Both the position numbers and the translations under genes were made by a program. The notes under the pieces were generated by a model. It saw nothing but the letters and a program-made list of their open reading frames with translations. It did no database searches and had not been told where the DNA came from. Below are positions 1 to 11,149 of a stretch of DNA of 64,000 nucleotides, piece after piece. The number at the start of each line of letters is the position of its first letter. The stretch's first letter is position 1. Source of the stretch: Vandiemenella viatica (lineage: Eukaryota > Arthropoda > Insecta > Orthoptera > Morabidae); the NCBI GenBank assembly GCA_031002005.1, contig JARYHS010009186.1:103759992-103823991 (forward strand), written 5' to 3'.

Positions 1-589
1 TTGTGAGCTTAATTTATCAAGCTTTCAAATTAAATCTAACAAACTATATAGTAACGGCCCTTTTGAGATCAGATAATTTAAGCTTTATAAATTCGTTGAT
101 AATTGTGACAGTATTTATAATTAATTAGTTAATGACTACTTGAGATAAACGAATTATAACGCAAGCAATTATGACGTAGCTCAAAAAAAAAATTAAAAAT
201 TAAGTCATGATTCATCTAAAGAAAAAGCTAAGGATTTATTATCATTGGCACTACAATGAAATTTGCACAACCCGGCAACATTGAATGAATATGAGAGTCT
301 GTGTTGGCTTTACAAGGTATGTGTGTGGATTAGTAGTTCTGATGTGGACATTTTACCGGAGGCGTCGAATATCACCACAACCGGATGTTCCTCCCCAACA
401 GGGAGCGATGACCACACGTTCACTCTGAGGATTGTGTAAAGAGTTGGTCCTACAACAACGCCACTGACCACTGGTCCATTTCTCTAGAAGTGTTCACCAA
501 AAGAGCCGAACCAGAAGTCCCTAAAAAATTTTCATCTTGCAGCACCTCGCCTAGTCTGGACTTGGTAAGCTGTCTTCAGCGCCTTGATC
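1..589. other. AT-rich sequence, nothing recognised
   Basis: No coding, RNA or repeat signature was recognised. The ORF that begins at 490 only becomes LINE-like near its end, from about 590. The preceding moderately GC-rich block (about 340-480) matches nothing I recognise on either strand. Confidence 0.4.
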
Positions 590-855
590 ACCAAACCCGT
601 AATTTTCAAAAATTCCGTCCATTTCACTACTGGTCTACTGATTCGAACTCACTACGAACAACCGCCCTCACCATGGTTTACCCTGACATTGTGTTCCAGT
701 TTGGCAATGTAGTGCTCATACTAGAAAAATAGACGTTCGTCTGAACAAGTATATGAGTGTAATAACTGGCACACTAAAATCCACCCCAGTCCCCTGGTTA
801 CAAATCATCTGTAACATAACACACCCGGAGGTAAGACGTCAAGAAGCAACGGCAC
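590..855 (+). pseudogene. Jockey-like LINE ('LINE-b') ORF2, upstream half
   Basis: Across two frames this stretch reads like the region after the reverse-transcriptase domain of Jockey-type non-LTR retrotransposons: SLRTTALTMVYP, then VPVWQCSAHTRKIDVRLN, then SVITGTLKSTPVPWL and PEVRRQEA. The frame changes near 690, so it is a dead copy. The match stops near 850, where a different LINE begins. The matching downstream half (HLDHPQDRPF...WGPRDSPVCCCG) resumes after about 1728, so I read this as one LINE split by a later insertion. The split is inferred from order and strand; no clean target-site duplication was found. Confidence 0.55.
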
Positions 856-1727
856 ATGTTTCTGCACTGTTGGAGAGAGTGATGAGAGGATGGACGAGAA
901 AAGTAAAGGAACTGGGTTACAAAACATTGGTCAGACCATTGCTCGAATATGGTAGCATAGTATGGGATCCACATTTTGCGTATCAAATACAAGAGTTGAG
1001 AGGGTGCAGAAAAGGGCTGCTAGATTTGTTTCTGGAAATTATCGCAGAATGCAATCGGTAACAGATATGATAAAAGAGCTGGAATTGGATTCATTGCAAG
1101 ACAGGAGGAGGATGAGGAGGGTCATGGGAGTGTATGAGGCGTATACTGGTGATGTGGTATGGAAAGATATTGGTGTAGGTATGAAAAGTAGTGCATGGAA
1201 GGGAAAAGATGACCGTGACCACAAGCTGGCACTGGATTTCAGGCACCGAGTGGGGCGGTGTAACGTTTAGCGCTCTCGCATCGCATTCGGGAGGACTGCG
1301 GTTCGAATCCCCGTCCGGGCATCCAGATTTGGGTTTTCCATGGTTTCCCAAATCACTCCAGGCAAATGCCGGGATGCTTCCTTCAAAAGGCCATGACCGA
1401 ATTCCTTCCCATTCCTTGCCCCCATCCTTGCCCCCCATCCTTTCCCGTCTCTAAAGACCTCGCTGTTGAGAGACGTAAAGCAGTTTTAAAAAAAAAATCG
1501 ATTTCAGGCACAAGGGTGTGGGAAAATTCTCTATTTTAGGTAAGGGTATCAGTGATTGGAATAAGTTACCTAGGGAAATGATGAATAATTTACCAAAAAC
1601 GTTGAAAGAATTTAAAGTTAAAATTTGGAGAGCGTAAATGTTCGTAGGTACAGGAAAGGTGGAGGATGGCTGTGTAGGGAAATTACCACCGGAGCGCGTG
1701 CTCCATTGCAATTAAATTAAAGTTACA
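856..1727 (+). mobile_element. 5'-truncated CR1/Jockey-like LINE ('LINE-a') 3' end
   Basis: The sequence encodes the C-terminal part of a non-LTR retrotransposon ORF2: LVRPLLEYGSIVWDP, then VERVQKRAARFVSGNY and SVTDMIKELELDSLQDRR. It is interrupted at 1246 by a SINE. After removal of the SINE and one target duplication the frame continues through ISDWNKLPREMMNNLP to KVKIWRA and a stop near 1637. A short 3' UTR ends in ATTGCAATTAAATTAAA. There is a frame change near 960-1010. Two other copies with the same 3' end lie at 26010-26900 and 46907-47095, both on the minus strand, which defines the family's 3' terminus. No RT catalytic core is present in this copy. Confidence 0.75.
1247..1499 (+). 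mobile_element. tRNA-derived SINE (family A), copy 1
   Basis: The copy has a tRNA-like head with B box GGTTCGAATCC at about 1300, then the shared core (GGGTTTTCCATGG ... GGGATGCTTCC), a tail and an A-run. It is flanked by a perfect 12-bp duplication GATTTCAGGCAC at 1235-1246 and 1500-1511, the hallmark of LINE-machinery retroposition. It lies inside the LINE-a ORF and has the same orientation as that LINE. Confidence 0.9.
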
Positions 1728-2259
1728 TCATCTTGACCATCCACAAGATCGCCCATTCCAGGAGGTCCGTAATGACCTACCCCCAACCCGTCTTAAATCC
1801 ATTGTGGCATGTCGTATCAGATTTTAATGTCAAGGAAAAATGGTGACAAAGCTGGAGCTCTGCATCTGTAAAACGTCAAGATATTGAAGCTCCTACAAAC
1901 TGGACTTCCGGGATTCCATCTGAAGAGAAACCAGTGGGTTAAACTAAACCATGGAAGAACAGGATATGCCAAATGCAACACTATCATGCATACATGGGGA
2001 CCTCGGGATTCTCCTGTCTGTTGCTGTGGAGCTCTTTCCCAGACTGTGGAGGACATCATTAAATAATGCCCTGTAAGAAAGTACGATGGGCCGTCTCAAG
2101 AGGTTATGAAAGAAGTTGCAGCACTTCTTTCTTAACATGGATGAAACAACTGGACATCGGTTTGTGAATGCTACAAACATTTTTGTCCTTGTATTTATTG
2201 TTTATATTTATATGTATTATATTAGTTGCTTTGCTATAGGATAAATAAATAAACTACGT
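1728..2259 (+). pseudogene. Jockey-like LINE ('LINE-b') ORF2, C-terminal half
   Basis: The sequence reads HLDHPQDRPFQEVRND first. The 1884-2066 ORF then gives LPGFHLKRNQWVKLNHGRTG and WGPRDSPVCCCGALSQTVED, the Cys-rich C-terminus (W..SP.C.CG..QT..H) of Jockey-type ORF2 proteins. After a stop the frame continues as CPVRKYDGP. The 3' end carries AATAAATAAA at about 2242-2251, as expected for a polyadenylated LINE transcript. Several in-frame stops make it non-functional. It is probably the continuation of 590-855, separated by LINE-a. Confidence 0.7.
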
Positions 2260-2737
2260 GAAAAAGATCTTTGGTATACCGAAGCATTGTCCAGTCATTC
2301 TCGATTACGCCAAATCTAATCCTTTCTCTCGGAGGAAATATGACAGATTGCCAATTGTACAGATTGTGACATACCTGTCCCTCTATTTGGTCTATCTAGA
2401 CCATTTATAATTAAATACCATTCAAAGTTCAAGTACGGAATTGGCCTTTCAAAATCATACAGAAGAATATAAATAAATGTGATTAAAATGCATTTTATTG
2501 TATGTTGTAACGTAAACGGATCTTCACTTCAATGGCGAGTAGGATGCCTTACATTAAGGAATACTATTTCGGTAATAATTTCGTAAGATGAGGTTCAAAC
2601 TAGTTTCTATTTTAATGGTCCAATTGTTACCTTTTCTGATCCGTTTTGCTATCAATATTCCGCAATGCAGTTAAACATTTACAGTAATTTTTTCCATTTA
2701 ATCCTATCATATTTCCGATACAATACATAAGATGTAA
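2260..2737. other. AT-rich spacer, nothing recognised
   Basis: No feature was seen between the LINE-b tail and the Tc1 element. The sequence is AT-rich with no ORF of note. Confidence 0.5.
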
Positions 2738-2739
2738 TA

Positions 2740-4167
2740 CACAGACGGAAAAAAAAATCCCAACACCAAGAAAAAATTATTGTAGAGTAATGAAATTTGG
2801 ACAATGCATTTGTCAAGTTAACATGTTTAATTGATTAAATTTTCAAGATCACAGGTTAATTTAAGCTCAAGAAAATGCATTTCAAATGTGAAATACTGTT
2901 AAATTAATAGCCGGTGTAACCTCCAGAATTTTGAATGCAAGCCTGCAAACGTGAATGCATTGTGTCATACAGGTTTCGAATGTCACTTTGTGGTATGGAG
3001 TTCCATGCTTGTTGTACTTGTGCTGTCAATACTGGGACGGTCAGTGCTGGCTGTGGATGATGCTGGAGTTGTCGTCCAATGATATCCCATACGTGTTCAA
3101 TTGGAGACAGATCTGGTGATCTCGCAGGCCAAGGTAACATGTCGACACTCTGTAGAGCACGTTGCGAGACAACAGCGGTATGAGGGCGAGCGTTATCCTG
3201 TTGAAAAACTCCCCTTTGAATGCTGTTCATGAATGGCAGCACTACAGGTTGAATTACCAGACTGACGTACAAATTTGCAGTCAGTGTGTTTGGTATAACC
3301 ACAAGAGTGCTCCTGCTGTCATAGGAAATTGCTCCCCAGACCATGACTCCAGGTGTAGGTCCAGTGTGTCTAGGCCGCAGACAGTTTGGTTGCAGGCGTT
3401 CCCCTGGCCTCCTTCTGACCAACACTCGGCCATCACTGGCACCAAGGCAGAACCTGCTTTCATCAGAAAACACAACAGATCTCCACTCCGTCCTCCAATG
3501 AGCTCTGGCTTGACACCACTGGAGTCGCAAACGGCGATGGCTTGTAGTCAGTGGAATGCACGCTACAGGGCGCCTGGCTCGGAGCTGTCCTTGAAGTAAC
3601 CGATTTCTAACAGTTCGTTGTGTCACTGTGGTACCAACTGCAGCTCGAATTTCTGCCGCAGACGCAGTACGATGCGTAACAGCTGTACGCCGAATACGGC
3701 GGTCTTCCCTCTCAGTAGTGCCACGTGGCCTCCCGGAACCCGGTCTTCTTGAGGCAGTACCATCCCTTGACCACTGCACCCAACAATCATGCACAGTGGA
3801 TACATTCCGGCCAAGTCTTTCTGCAATATCGCGAAAAGAAAATCCACCTTCTCGTAGCCCTATTACACGACCTCGTTCAAACTCGGTGAGCTGTTGATAA
3901 TGGCTTCTTCGTCTTCTTAAAGGCATTCTTGGCTAACATCAACTCACTATGTCAAATCTCAGCGGTAAATAACGTTCACAAACTTTACAGCGCGTATTTA
4001 AAGCAAACCTGATTTGCAAGCTCTGAGTAGCGCTACTAGCGCCACACTTATGCGCGAAGCGCGAAATTTGAATCGATGTCATCTTTCAGATGTATAAACA
4101 CGCCTACCAAATTTCGTTTATCTAACACAAGTCTTTCTTGGTGTTGGGATTTTTTTTTCCGTCTGTG
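2740..4167 (-). mobile_element. Complete Tc1-like DNA transposon, 1428 bp
   Basis: The ends are perfect 34-bp terminal inverted repeats (2740-2773 and 4134-4167) starting CACAGACGG, then nine A, then TCCCAACACCAAG. TA dinucleotides flank both ends (2738-2739 and 4168-4169), the target duplication of the IS630/Tc1/mariner superfamily. A single uninterrupted transposase ORF lies between them on the minus strand. Identical TIRs, including the nine-base homopolymer, together with the open ORF point to a young insertion. Confidence 0.95.
2904..3926 (-). CDS. Tc1-like transposase (DDE, IS630/Tc1/mariner), 340 aa
   Basis: The protein would cut and paste its own element by binding the terminal inverted repeats and integrating at TA. 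Residues about 13-56 (LTEFERGRVIGLREGGFSFR...) are the first helix-turn-helix. SGRPRG at 64-69 is the linker basic motif, and a second HTH lies at about 75-115. The catalytic acidic residues are D155 (VVFSDESRF), D244 (FQQDNARPH) and E277 (SPDLSPIEHVWD). The 340-aa length is typical for Tc1 transposases. The ATG at 3924-3926 is the first in the frame and lies about 207 bp inside the right TIR. No frameshift, stop or missing catalytic residue was seen. By my count 32 residues separate the second D and the E, against 34 in classic Tc1. It is an intronless TE gene, not a host gene. Confidence 0.93.
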   Translation of the reverse strand: MPLRRRRSHYQQLTEFERGRVIGLREGGFSFRDIAERLGRNVSTVHDCWVQWSRDGTASRRPGSGRPRGTTEREDRRIRRTAVTHRTASAAEIRAAVGTTVTQRTVRNRLLQGQLRARRPVACIPLTTSHRRLRLQWCQARAHWRTEWRSVVFSDESRFCLGASDGRVLVRRRPGERLQPNCLRPRHTGPTPGVMVWGAISYDSRSTLVVIPNTLTANLYVSLVIQPVVLPFMNSIQRGVFQQDNARPHTAVVSQRALQSVDMLPWPARSPDLSPIEHVWDIIGRQLQHHPQPALTVPVLTAQVQQAWNSIPQSDIRNLYDTMHSRLQACIQNSGGYTGY

Positions 4168-4169
4168 TA

Positions 4170-5475
4170 ACATCGTGAAGAACGTATATGAATTACATTA
4201 GGAACTTAAGTGGAAGTGATTTTCTGTCATTATTAATGGCCGAACTCAAATTGAAGCTGACAAATGGTGAAGTTATAAGCAACTGCAAATCTTATGAAAA
4301 TGGGTAAATGTTTAATACAACTGACTACATTAAAAATAATTTCATAACCTAGACATAGAAGAAAGAAATATTCCTTGCTTTTTAATTCTGTATCAGGAAG
4401 ATAATGTTATTAGATTTTCGAACCAATGCAGTGAAAGCTGTAGATTTTTCCCCCCAATCTTCCGCTATTGTGATCGTAAGTTATACGGAAGTTTGTGTCA
4501 ACGTTGCTCTCTGTTGCACTTATCGTCGTATTGCAGGACAAATATGAGCCACTGCAGTAACCTAGGTAAGCAATTCTTATTTTACTGTGTTACAGGCTTG
4601 TAAGTAATCATTTCTTCCACTGCGAAGAGAATATTTAAAGGGGCGCAGCTTTTCATACAAAAAAGCAAACACAGCTACATCTCCATTACAAACTCTGCGC
4701 ACGGGTCCAGGTCAAATGTATATATTCCAATTTCTCCTGACACATATTAGTTTTTTCAACACTAGCGAGCAAATTTCGCGTGTAATTCTATCCACCTCTA
4801 AATTGGAAGTGTTACGTGTATAGATATAAATTTACATTCCACCTGCTCGGTTTAAGGTAATTCGAGGCATTAATGCTACAACTAATCGCTACTTCTGTTG
4901 ATTAAAATAAATTGAAATTTAGAGCAAAATAATATGATAACATTTTTGCGTATCGCAGCAGCCTTCAAGGTAATGCTAGTCATTTACATATGATTTTTCT
5001 TCCAGATTCCATTTTGTAATCTAGAATACACAGCTACATCTGTAAGTTTTGTCTTATAGATATTATACGGTTAATTGAAAATAACTTTTAGCAATTACAA
5101 GATTTTCAATGACTGGTTTTTATTTATCTTTTTGTGAAAACCGTTTAACATTGTTTCACTTTCATTTTATCAAGTGTTTTACGAAATCTTATTTAAATAA
5201 TGACCATATGAGAATGTTTTTGAAGCAAAATAATTTATATTTGTTATCAGAATCCATGGAGTGTCCTGAACTCATTAAGCATAAGATCCTAGCACATCTA
5301 TTTCAAATTACTGCTCACAGCGGGATTATGACAGTTGTCCCTAAATTTTAAAGGCAAACGGAACAACTTGTGTTTGAAGTGAAAACTTCATTAGGCACGT
5401 CAGTTAGTGTTTGGAAGGGGGTAAATCTATGAGTTTGCGACTTCCTGTCACCGAAATGCTATGATGTGATGCACC
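4170..5475. other. AT-rich sequence, nothing recognised
   Basis: About 1.3 kb without any recognisable coding exon, RNA or repeat hallmark. The 80-codon ORF at 5109-5351 has no similarity I recognise and is of the size expected by chance. Confidence 0.5.
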
Positions 5476-5479
5476 TATG

Positions 5480-5960
5480 ACATTCGCGTTGGACGCTTTT
5501 TAGATTGGTAAAATCGTATGAGATCACGTCACCAACATGCTAATGCTAACAGTATATCTGTGGCTGTAAGTATCACGTTTTGCGCTTGGACAGCATTGAA
5601 AGTATAGATTATACCTGTATCTAATATGTAAAAACGAATGTTTGTTAGTATTTTTGTTTTGGTCGATGTTTTTCATACAAACACACATTTTGTATCCGAT
5701 TTTGATGAAATTTTGCATACGCATACTTTAAAACAAATAAAAAATTCTGTTTTCGTTACATTTCCAAAAACCTAAACTCTCTCCTCCTTTCCCCCTCACT
5801 TTAATTTCTGTCAACTTTGTTCATACAAACCCACAGCTTTTATCAGATTTTGATAGTACATAGTACTTGTACTTGTGCGTTGGGCGATTTTTGGATGGAT
5901 AAAATCTTATGAATTCGCGTCACCGACATGCTGATGTTAACAGTATATCATCTGCGGTAT
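5480..5960 (+). repeat. Diverged direct repeats, possibly Helitron-related
   Basis: Two roughly 80-bp units (about 5483-5565 and 5877-5956) share GCGTTGG.CG.TTTTT, then ATCACGTCACC-type sequence, ATGCTAATGCTAACAG and TATATC, about 394 bp apart. Between them, 5675-5810 (CCGATTTTGATGAAATTTTG...ACTTTAAAACAAAT) resembles the 148-bp tandem unit at 60871-61310. Substantial divergence suggests age. Confidence 0.5.
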
Positions 5961-6099
5961 GTTGACTCGTCACTGTTTCACATGGCTCCTTCCACGTAAC
6001 ATTATCAACACTACACGTTCTTTGAGAGCTGAAATCTGACTGCATTTCCATATCCAGAACATGCTGATTTAATACTCAGTGTTATTTCTGCTATCATGC

Positions 6100-6361
6100 T
6101 TACTGAGCGTGGTTGGTGAACGGTTAACGATCTGGCCTTGCATTCGGGAGGACGCGGGTTCAAATCCCCTTCCGGGCACCCAGGTTTGGGTTTTCCATGA
6201 TTTACCCAAATCACTCCAGGCGAATGTCGGGATGCTTCCTTCAAAAAGGCCGTGGCCGAATTCCTTCCCGTTCCTTGTGCCTAGTCCCATACCGCCTCTA
6301 ATGACCTCAGTCGTCGACGAGGGGTAAAGCAATAAGTGAAAAAAATATATAATTATGTATA
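6100..6361 (+). mobile_element. SINE family A, copy 2
   Basis: The tRNA-like head contains GGTGAACGGTTAACG and a B-box GGTTCAAATCC. The shared core, CCTTCAAAAAGGCC and the GTCGTCGACGAGG tail follow. A probable short target duplication TATCATGC flanks it (6092-6099 and 6362-6369). Confidence 0.85.
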
Positions 6362-7465
6362 TATCATGCGATTAATTTTACCAAACTCCTACCATATTAA
6401 CAAAACAGAGTTATAGTTTGCTGCGGCATACTTCATACTTAATTCTGATAGCCTGGGATTACAACACTATATTGTTTATTGACCATACAATCGGTTATTA
6501 ACAATTGGAATTTCATTATTGTTCCATGAGAGTATGTAATTTTATTAAATTTTCAGTCATGTGCTGTAGAATCAGTGTAGCCCTTTATAATTTAGTGATT
6601 CAGTTTTATTTCACTTTTTCGGCCATGATTACATGTTGCAAATTACGACTTACCTTTAAACCTGTAAGTTTTACCATAGAGCATTAGTAAAAACATATAC
6701 CATATATTTTTAAATCGTTTTGTTCCATGTAAAATTTACTCCAGTAATGTTTTCCCGCAGTCTTTACGGCATGGAAGTAGTGTTAGCTATCCTCATAATC
6801 TAGTTTTTAGAAGATACACATAAAACAGAAAAAATTCTTAAAATTAAATTCTCGAGCTTTGGAATTACTATTAGATTTAATACATTCACTGTATCTGCGT
6901 TAGTTTCCTGTGTAGGCATCAATTCCATTTCTCTAATTATCATTTGGTGAATTTTCGTGCCTAGTAAAGACAAATTCATCTTACCCTGCGATCTGCCTGC
7001 CTAGCGGATGTCCGTCAACATTAACGCAAGGCCATCCTTCGGTTGCACAAAGCCTCACACTGCTTTAATTAGTGGCAGGAATCAGCTACAGAGAAAGGGT
7101 CCGAATTCTGAGCCTGCCGACGCTTCCTGCTGCCGACTCCAAGGTTTTCAAAGCAGTCCTTTGAAACAAAGCATCGTAAATAATTTCATGTCATCTAATG
7201 ATTTTTGCGTGATGCATTAATCAAAAAGATAATTACTAATTACAGCTTACGATTTAACCGGTAGTGCCAAGTATAAACATATTAGTCAGTTATGATCCGT
7301 TCGAAGGAGGCCCCAGTCATTATTCGTTGTGATGATATTCCATTGCTTTTACCTCTGTCAGAAATGCTTGAGAGAGGAAATTAGACAGAATTCTCTATTA
7401 AACTGTGCGTTAGGTAATAATTTAAAGGTACTACAGATACTTATCACTATATCTTGAGAGTACTA
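6362..7465. other. AT-rich sequence, nothing recognised
   Basis: No coding or RNA signature was seen. The small ORFs at 6505-6687 and 7008-7220 look random. Confidence 0.45.
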
Positions 7466-7826
7466 AGATGGCGTCCATAAATTACGTAAGGTGAAATAGG
7501 GGGGGAGAGGGGGTCTGGAGAAATCTCAGAAAATCTCACAAAGGGGGATGGGGGTCAACGGAAATCTCACGCGAGATTTTGGTTGGACTGTAGAGCTAAA
7601 AAAAGTCTGAAAATGACGCGAAAGTCGATTTTAGGGAGGTATTTCGTCAAATAGTGGGGGTGTAACCGGCTTTGGAAGGGTGAGACCTTAAAAAAAAAAA
7701 AAGTCTCAAAAAGTTCGAGGGTGATTTCTAGGGTGCGGGGGGAGGGGATCTTCACAGACTAAATCTCACCAGTGGGGGGGGGGGAAATCCGGAAAAACAC
7801 CTCACGTAATTTATGGATGCCCCCTA
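7466..7826. mobile_element. MITE with about 27-bp inverted repeats, superfamily unclear
   Basis: The inverted ends read GCGTCCATAAATTACGTAAG at the left and, on the opposite strand at the right, GCATCCATAAATTACGTGAG. The interior is G-rich with repeated AAATCTCA/TGAGATTT words and no ORF. TAA flanks both sides, but the exact element ends and the length of the target duplication are ambiguous. Confidence 0.75.
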
Positions 7827-8594
7827 ATGATACAAATATGCCTGAACCTCCCCTGATATTATGGGTGTATTATTTAGGTGGATGAAAATTACAAACCCAG
7901 GATTTGAATCATTAAGATGGATCCTCACCTATTTTGCTTAGATAGTCGATATCGAAATAAATAATTAGTTTTCAAGTTTGCGGAGACAAGTATCTCGCCA
8001 GTTCGGCTATTAGTGCTTTCAGTAAGAGTTAAAGTTTTTGCAGAGGTGCATTAAACAGCGTTTCTATAGTGTCCCAAAGGGAAAAATTAATAATCTGTTT
8101 ACTGCAGTGTGTTTGGAAAGTATTATTCTCTATCACTGTGTCATTTATTTAACTTATCTACCCAACATCCATTTTAATTGCCAGAAACTGCCAAGTGAAA
8201 GACGTCGTTAGTAGGATCCACTCGGTCTTCCGTAAGTGGGACCCCACACAATACAAATGAATATTTCGACAGTTTGTTGAAGCGATTTGAAATTCTGTTT
8301 CAAGTGGCCAAAACGAATCGATGCTTTGTGGGAAATTTATAAAAAAAGTAGCTCTCGGAGCAATTGGAAACAAGACGGCTGAACTGAAAAGGTATTAAAG
8401 GTCTGTGGTGTACCTAAAACTAAGTTGATATGTCTTGCAGGGTATCGTGACCCAAAAGGTCCAGCATGAAAATGGATTGATCAACAATTCTTGGACCTGC
8501 CTTGGAAATATGATCGTTGAATACTGCCTCCAAACGTAAGTTACTTTCTTTGTGCTAAAAAGGGGTGACTTAAGAAGGATGGTACTTAGATTAG
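7827..8594. other. AT-rich sequence, nothing recognised
   Basis: No feature was recognised on either strand between the MITE and the tandem duplication. Confidence 0.45.
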
Positions 8595-9699
8595 TAATAA
8601 AACATACTCTCCAGCAGCCATTTCATGATCATGGAAAAGGAAGAAAAAAAATTCTAGATTTCATTTCAAAAGATACTTATCACTATTATCTTACATTGTA
8701 AATTGACAAATATTACGAATGTCAAATAAGGTAAATCGTTTATAACCTATGACCAAATGTTTAAATAAAACGCTATCACATTGTTTTTAAATTTAATGGA
8801 CTTTTCTGGTGACTGTGTTCATATTCGTAACATTTTCCCAGAAACTGTTTTTGCAACTTTTTACTAAAAATGAATTTGGAGATTATGATCAGATATTTAC
8901 TATCTTCTGGTATGCAGGATATTTGAAAACATACCAAAAAATATATTGCATTAAAATTCAAGTAAAACTAACTCAAATCACGAACGAAACAGGTAAACAG
9001 TAAAATGAGGGTCTGACTTTGGATTCTTTCCTCTATTATTTACATCTGAATTTTAAGATGTATCTCTCCCATTTCAAAGTTTCTGTTAAAAAAAAAATAA
9101 TAGGTCGTACACTAAAGTGTTTAGAGGTATCAGAATTTACATAGGTATTTTAATAAAACATACTCTCCAGCAGCCATTTCATGATCATGGAAAAGGAAGA
9201 AAAAATTCTAGATTTCATTTCAAAAGATACTTATCACTATTATCTTACATTGTAAATTGACAAATATTACGAATGTCAAATAAGGTAAATCGTTTATAAC
9301 CTATGACCAAATGTTTAAATAAAACGCTATCACATTGTTTTTAAATTTAATGGACTTTTCTGGTGACTGTGTTCATATTCGTAACATTTTCCCAGAAACT
9401 GTTTTTGCAACTTTTTACTAAAAATGAATTTGGAGATTATGATCAGATATTTACTATCTTCTGGTATGCAGGATATTTGAAAACATACCAAAAAATATAT
9501 AGCATTAAAATTCAAGTAAAACTAACTCAAATCACGAACGAAACAGGTAAACAGTAAAATGAGGGTCTGACTTTGGATTCTTTCCTCTATTATGAATTTT
9601 AAGATGTATCTCTCCCATTTCAAAGTTTCTGTTAAAAAAAAAAAAGAAATAGGTTGTACACTAAAGTGTTTAGAGGTATCAGAATTTACATAGGTATTA
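8595..9699. repeat. Tandem duplication, two copies of about 0.55 kb
   Basis: 8595-9150 and 9151-9699 are near-identical direct copies, both starting TAATAAAACATACTCTCC. Corresponding points lie 554 bp apart for most of the length. Differences are A-run lengths, an 8-bp deletion near 9592 (ATTTACATC region) and a few substitutions. The paired small ORFs in each copy merely mirror each other and are not evidence of coding. Confidence 0.95.
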
Positions 9700-10899
9700 G
9701 GTACTTGAAAAAAAAAAAATTGATGGAATTGCATTATTAGATGATTTGTTCATCGAAATTTTTAAAATCGCAGTAAATTGTATTTCGTAAGAAGATAGCA
9801 GAAGTAAATTTCCCCAATAAATTTTCTCAGTATCGTCATAAATCGTCTACACCACTGCAGAAAAACATTCTTCCACAATCCGGGAAATAATCTGGAAAAC
9901 AATTTAACCTTTCAAAACTTGCAAAAACCATTAACATTCATATTTTTTAAAAAGTGATTCTGTCAAGTCTTACAGGACATCAGTTTTCTGAGCCCGAGAA
10001 AGAACACTATTAAAAATAAATGGCATAAACGTTTACAAAATATGTAATTAAGAGAATAATAAGAGTTTTTGAGATACAGTGCTGAATAAATTTAAAACAC
10101 AACGTCTGTTCTGAAGAACAAGTCTGACAAAGCGACTAAACCTCACAAAATAAATGACATTACAGCAAGAATTATCATCAAGAAGAAACAGTAGTTCTAA
10201 AACACTAAACCTTTCCTTTCCCTTATGACAAGTTAAGAAATACTTCATATTATCATTAAATTATATTTTTATTTCCAAATAATTACTTTGCGATAGCAAA
10301 GTTTTTGATACTTACAAAAATAAGCCTTTAAAATAAAACTGAAGAGCGTGTATTAGCAATTAAGGTAGCTTTAGATATATTTTGCTCAATCATTTGTTAC
10401 AGTCCTTAGATTCATGATCCTGCTATTTCTTTCTGTTCCATGAACCGTAACTATTATCGATAAAGCCGTTCTTTGAGGACGCTAAAGATATCCGACAATT
10501 TCAGATGCGGTTCCAATCTCTGTTGGTGTATACACCCTTCATATACCACGTAGGTTATGCTCGAGTCATTTGTTTGTTGTGTATTATGCATTATAATTTC
10601 AATTCTACAATTATTTGAAAATGTGAATATTATAAATCATGTGATTTTTAAGTTTTATTTTAATTTGAAGAATAAAAACGGTAGTAGAATAAATGATTAA
10701 AAGACGATTTGCTTCAGCCTTTGACGTAAATTAAAAAGTCACTGTTTTCAAACAAGTTTATGATAAGAAATATCGCGTTGTTGGAAACTGAAATGTACTG
10801 TATCTTCCGTTGGTTTCTGTCGTAAATTATTGCTTCATCTACAGCAGTTATTTTTAGCTCAGTTGCCTCTGTGTAAAGGAAAGCCAGCGAATGAGGACG
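9700..10899. other. AT-rich sequence, nothing recognised
   Basis: 1.2 kb of AT-rich DNA without recognisable signatures. Confidence 0.45.
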
Positions 10900-11149
10900 T
10901 ATATATGACATCTTCTACATCTGTACAGTGGTATCCTATCTATATCCGTTTTTAGAGTTTCTCTGCATGTTTATGCATTTGTAGAATATAAGTTTGCACG
11001 TCACAGTTATACTACTTTGATCAGATATTTTTTTTTTACATATATATGACATCTTCTACATCTGTACAATGGTATCCTATCCATATCCGTTTTTAGAGTT
11101 TCTCTGCATGTTTATGCATTTATAGAATATAAGTTTGCACGTCACAGTT
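10900..11149. repeat. Direct repeat of 109 bp, two copies 141 bp apart
   Basis: 10900-11008 and 11041-11149 match with only a few substitutions (for example GTACAGTGG versus GTACAATGG and ATCTATATCC versus ATCCATATCC). They are separated by a 32-bp spacer containing a T-run. Confidence 0.93.

Noticed and set aside
3162..3599. 145-codon plus-strand ORF in the Tc1 element
   Set aside because: It is the antisense shadow of the transposase on the minus strand.
8776..9515. Pair of identical small ORFs as a duplicated gene
   Set aside because: They lie in the 0.55-kb tandem duplication of AT-rich DNA with no coding signature.
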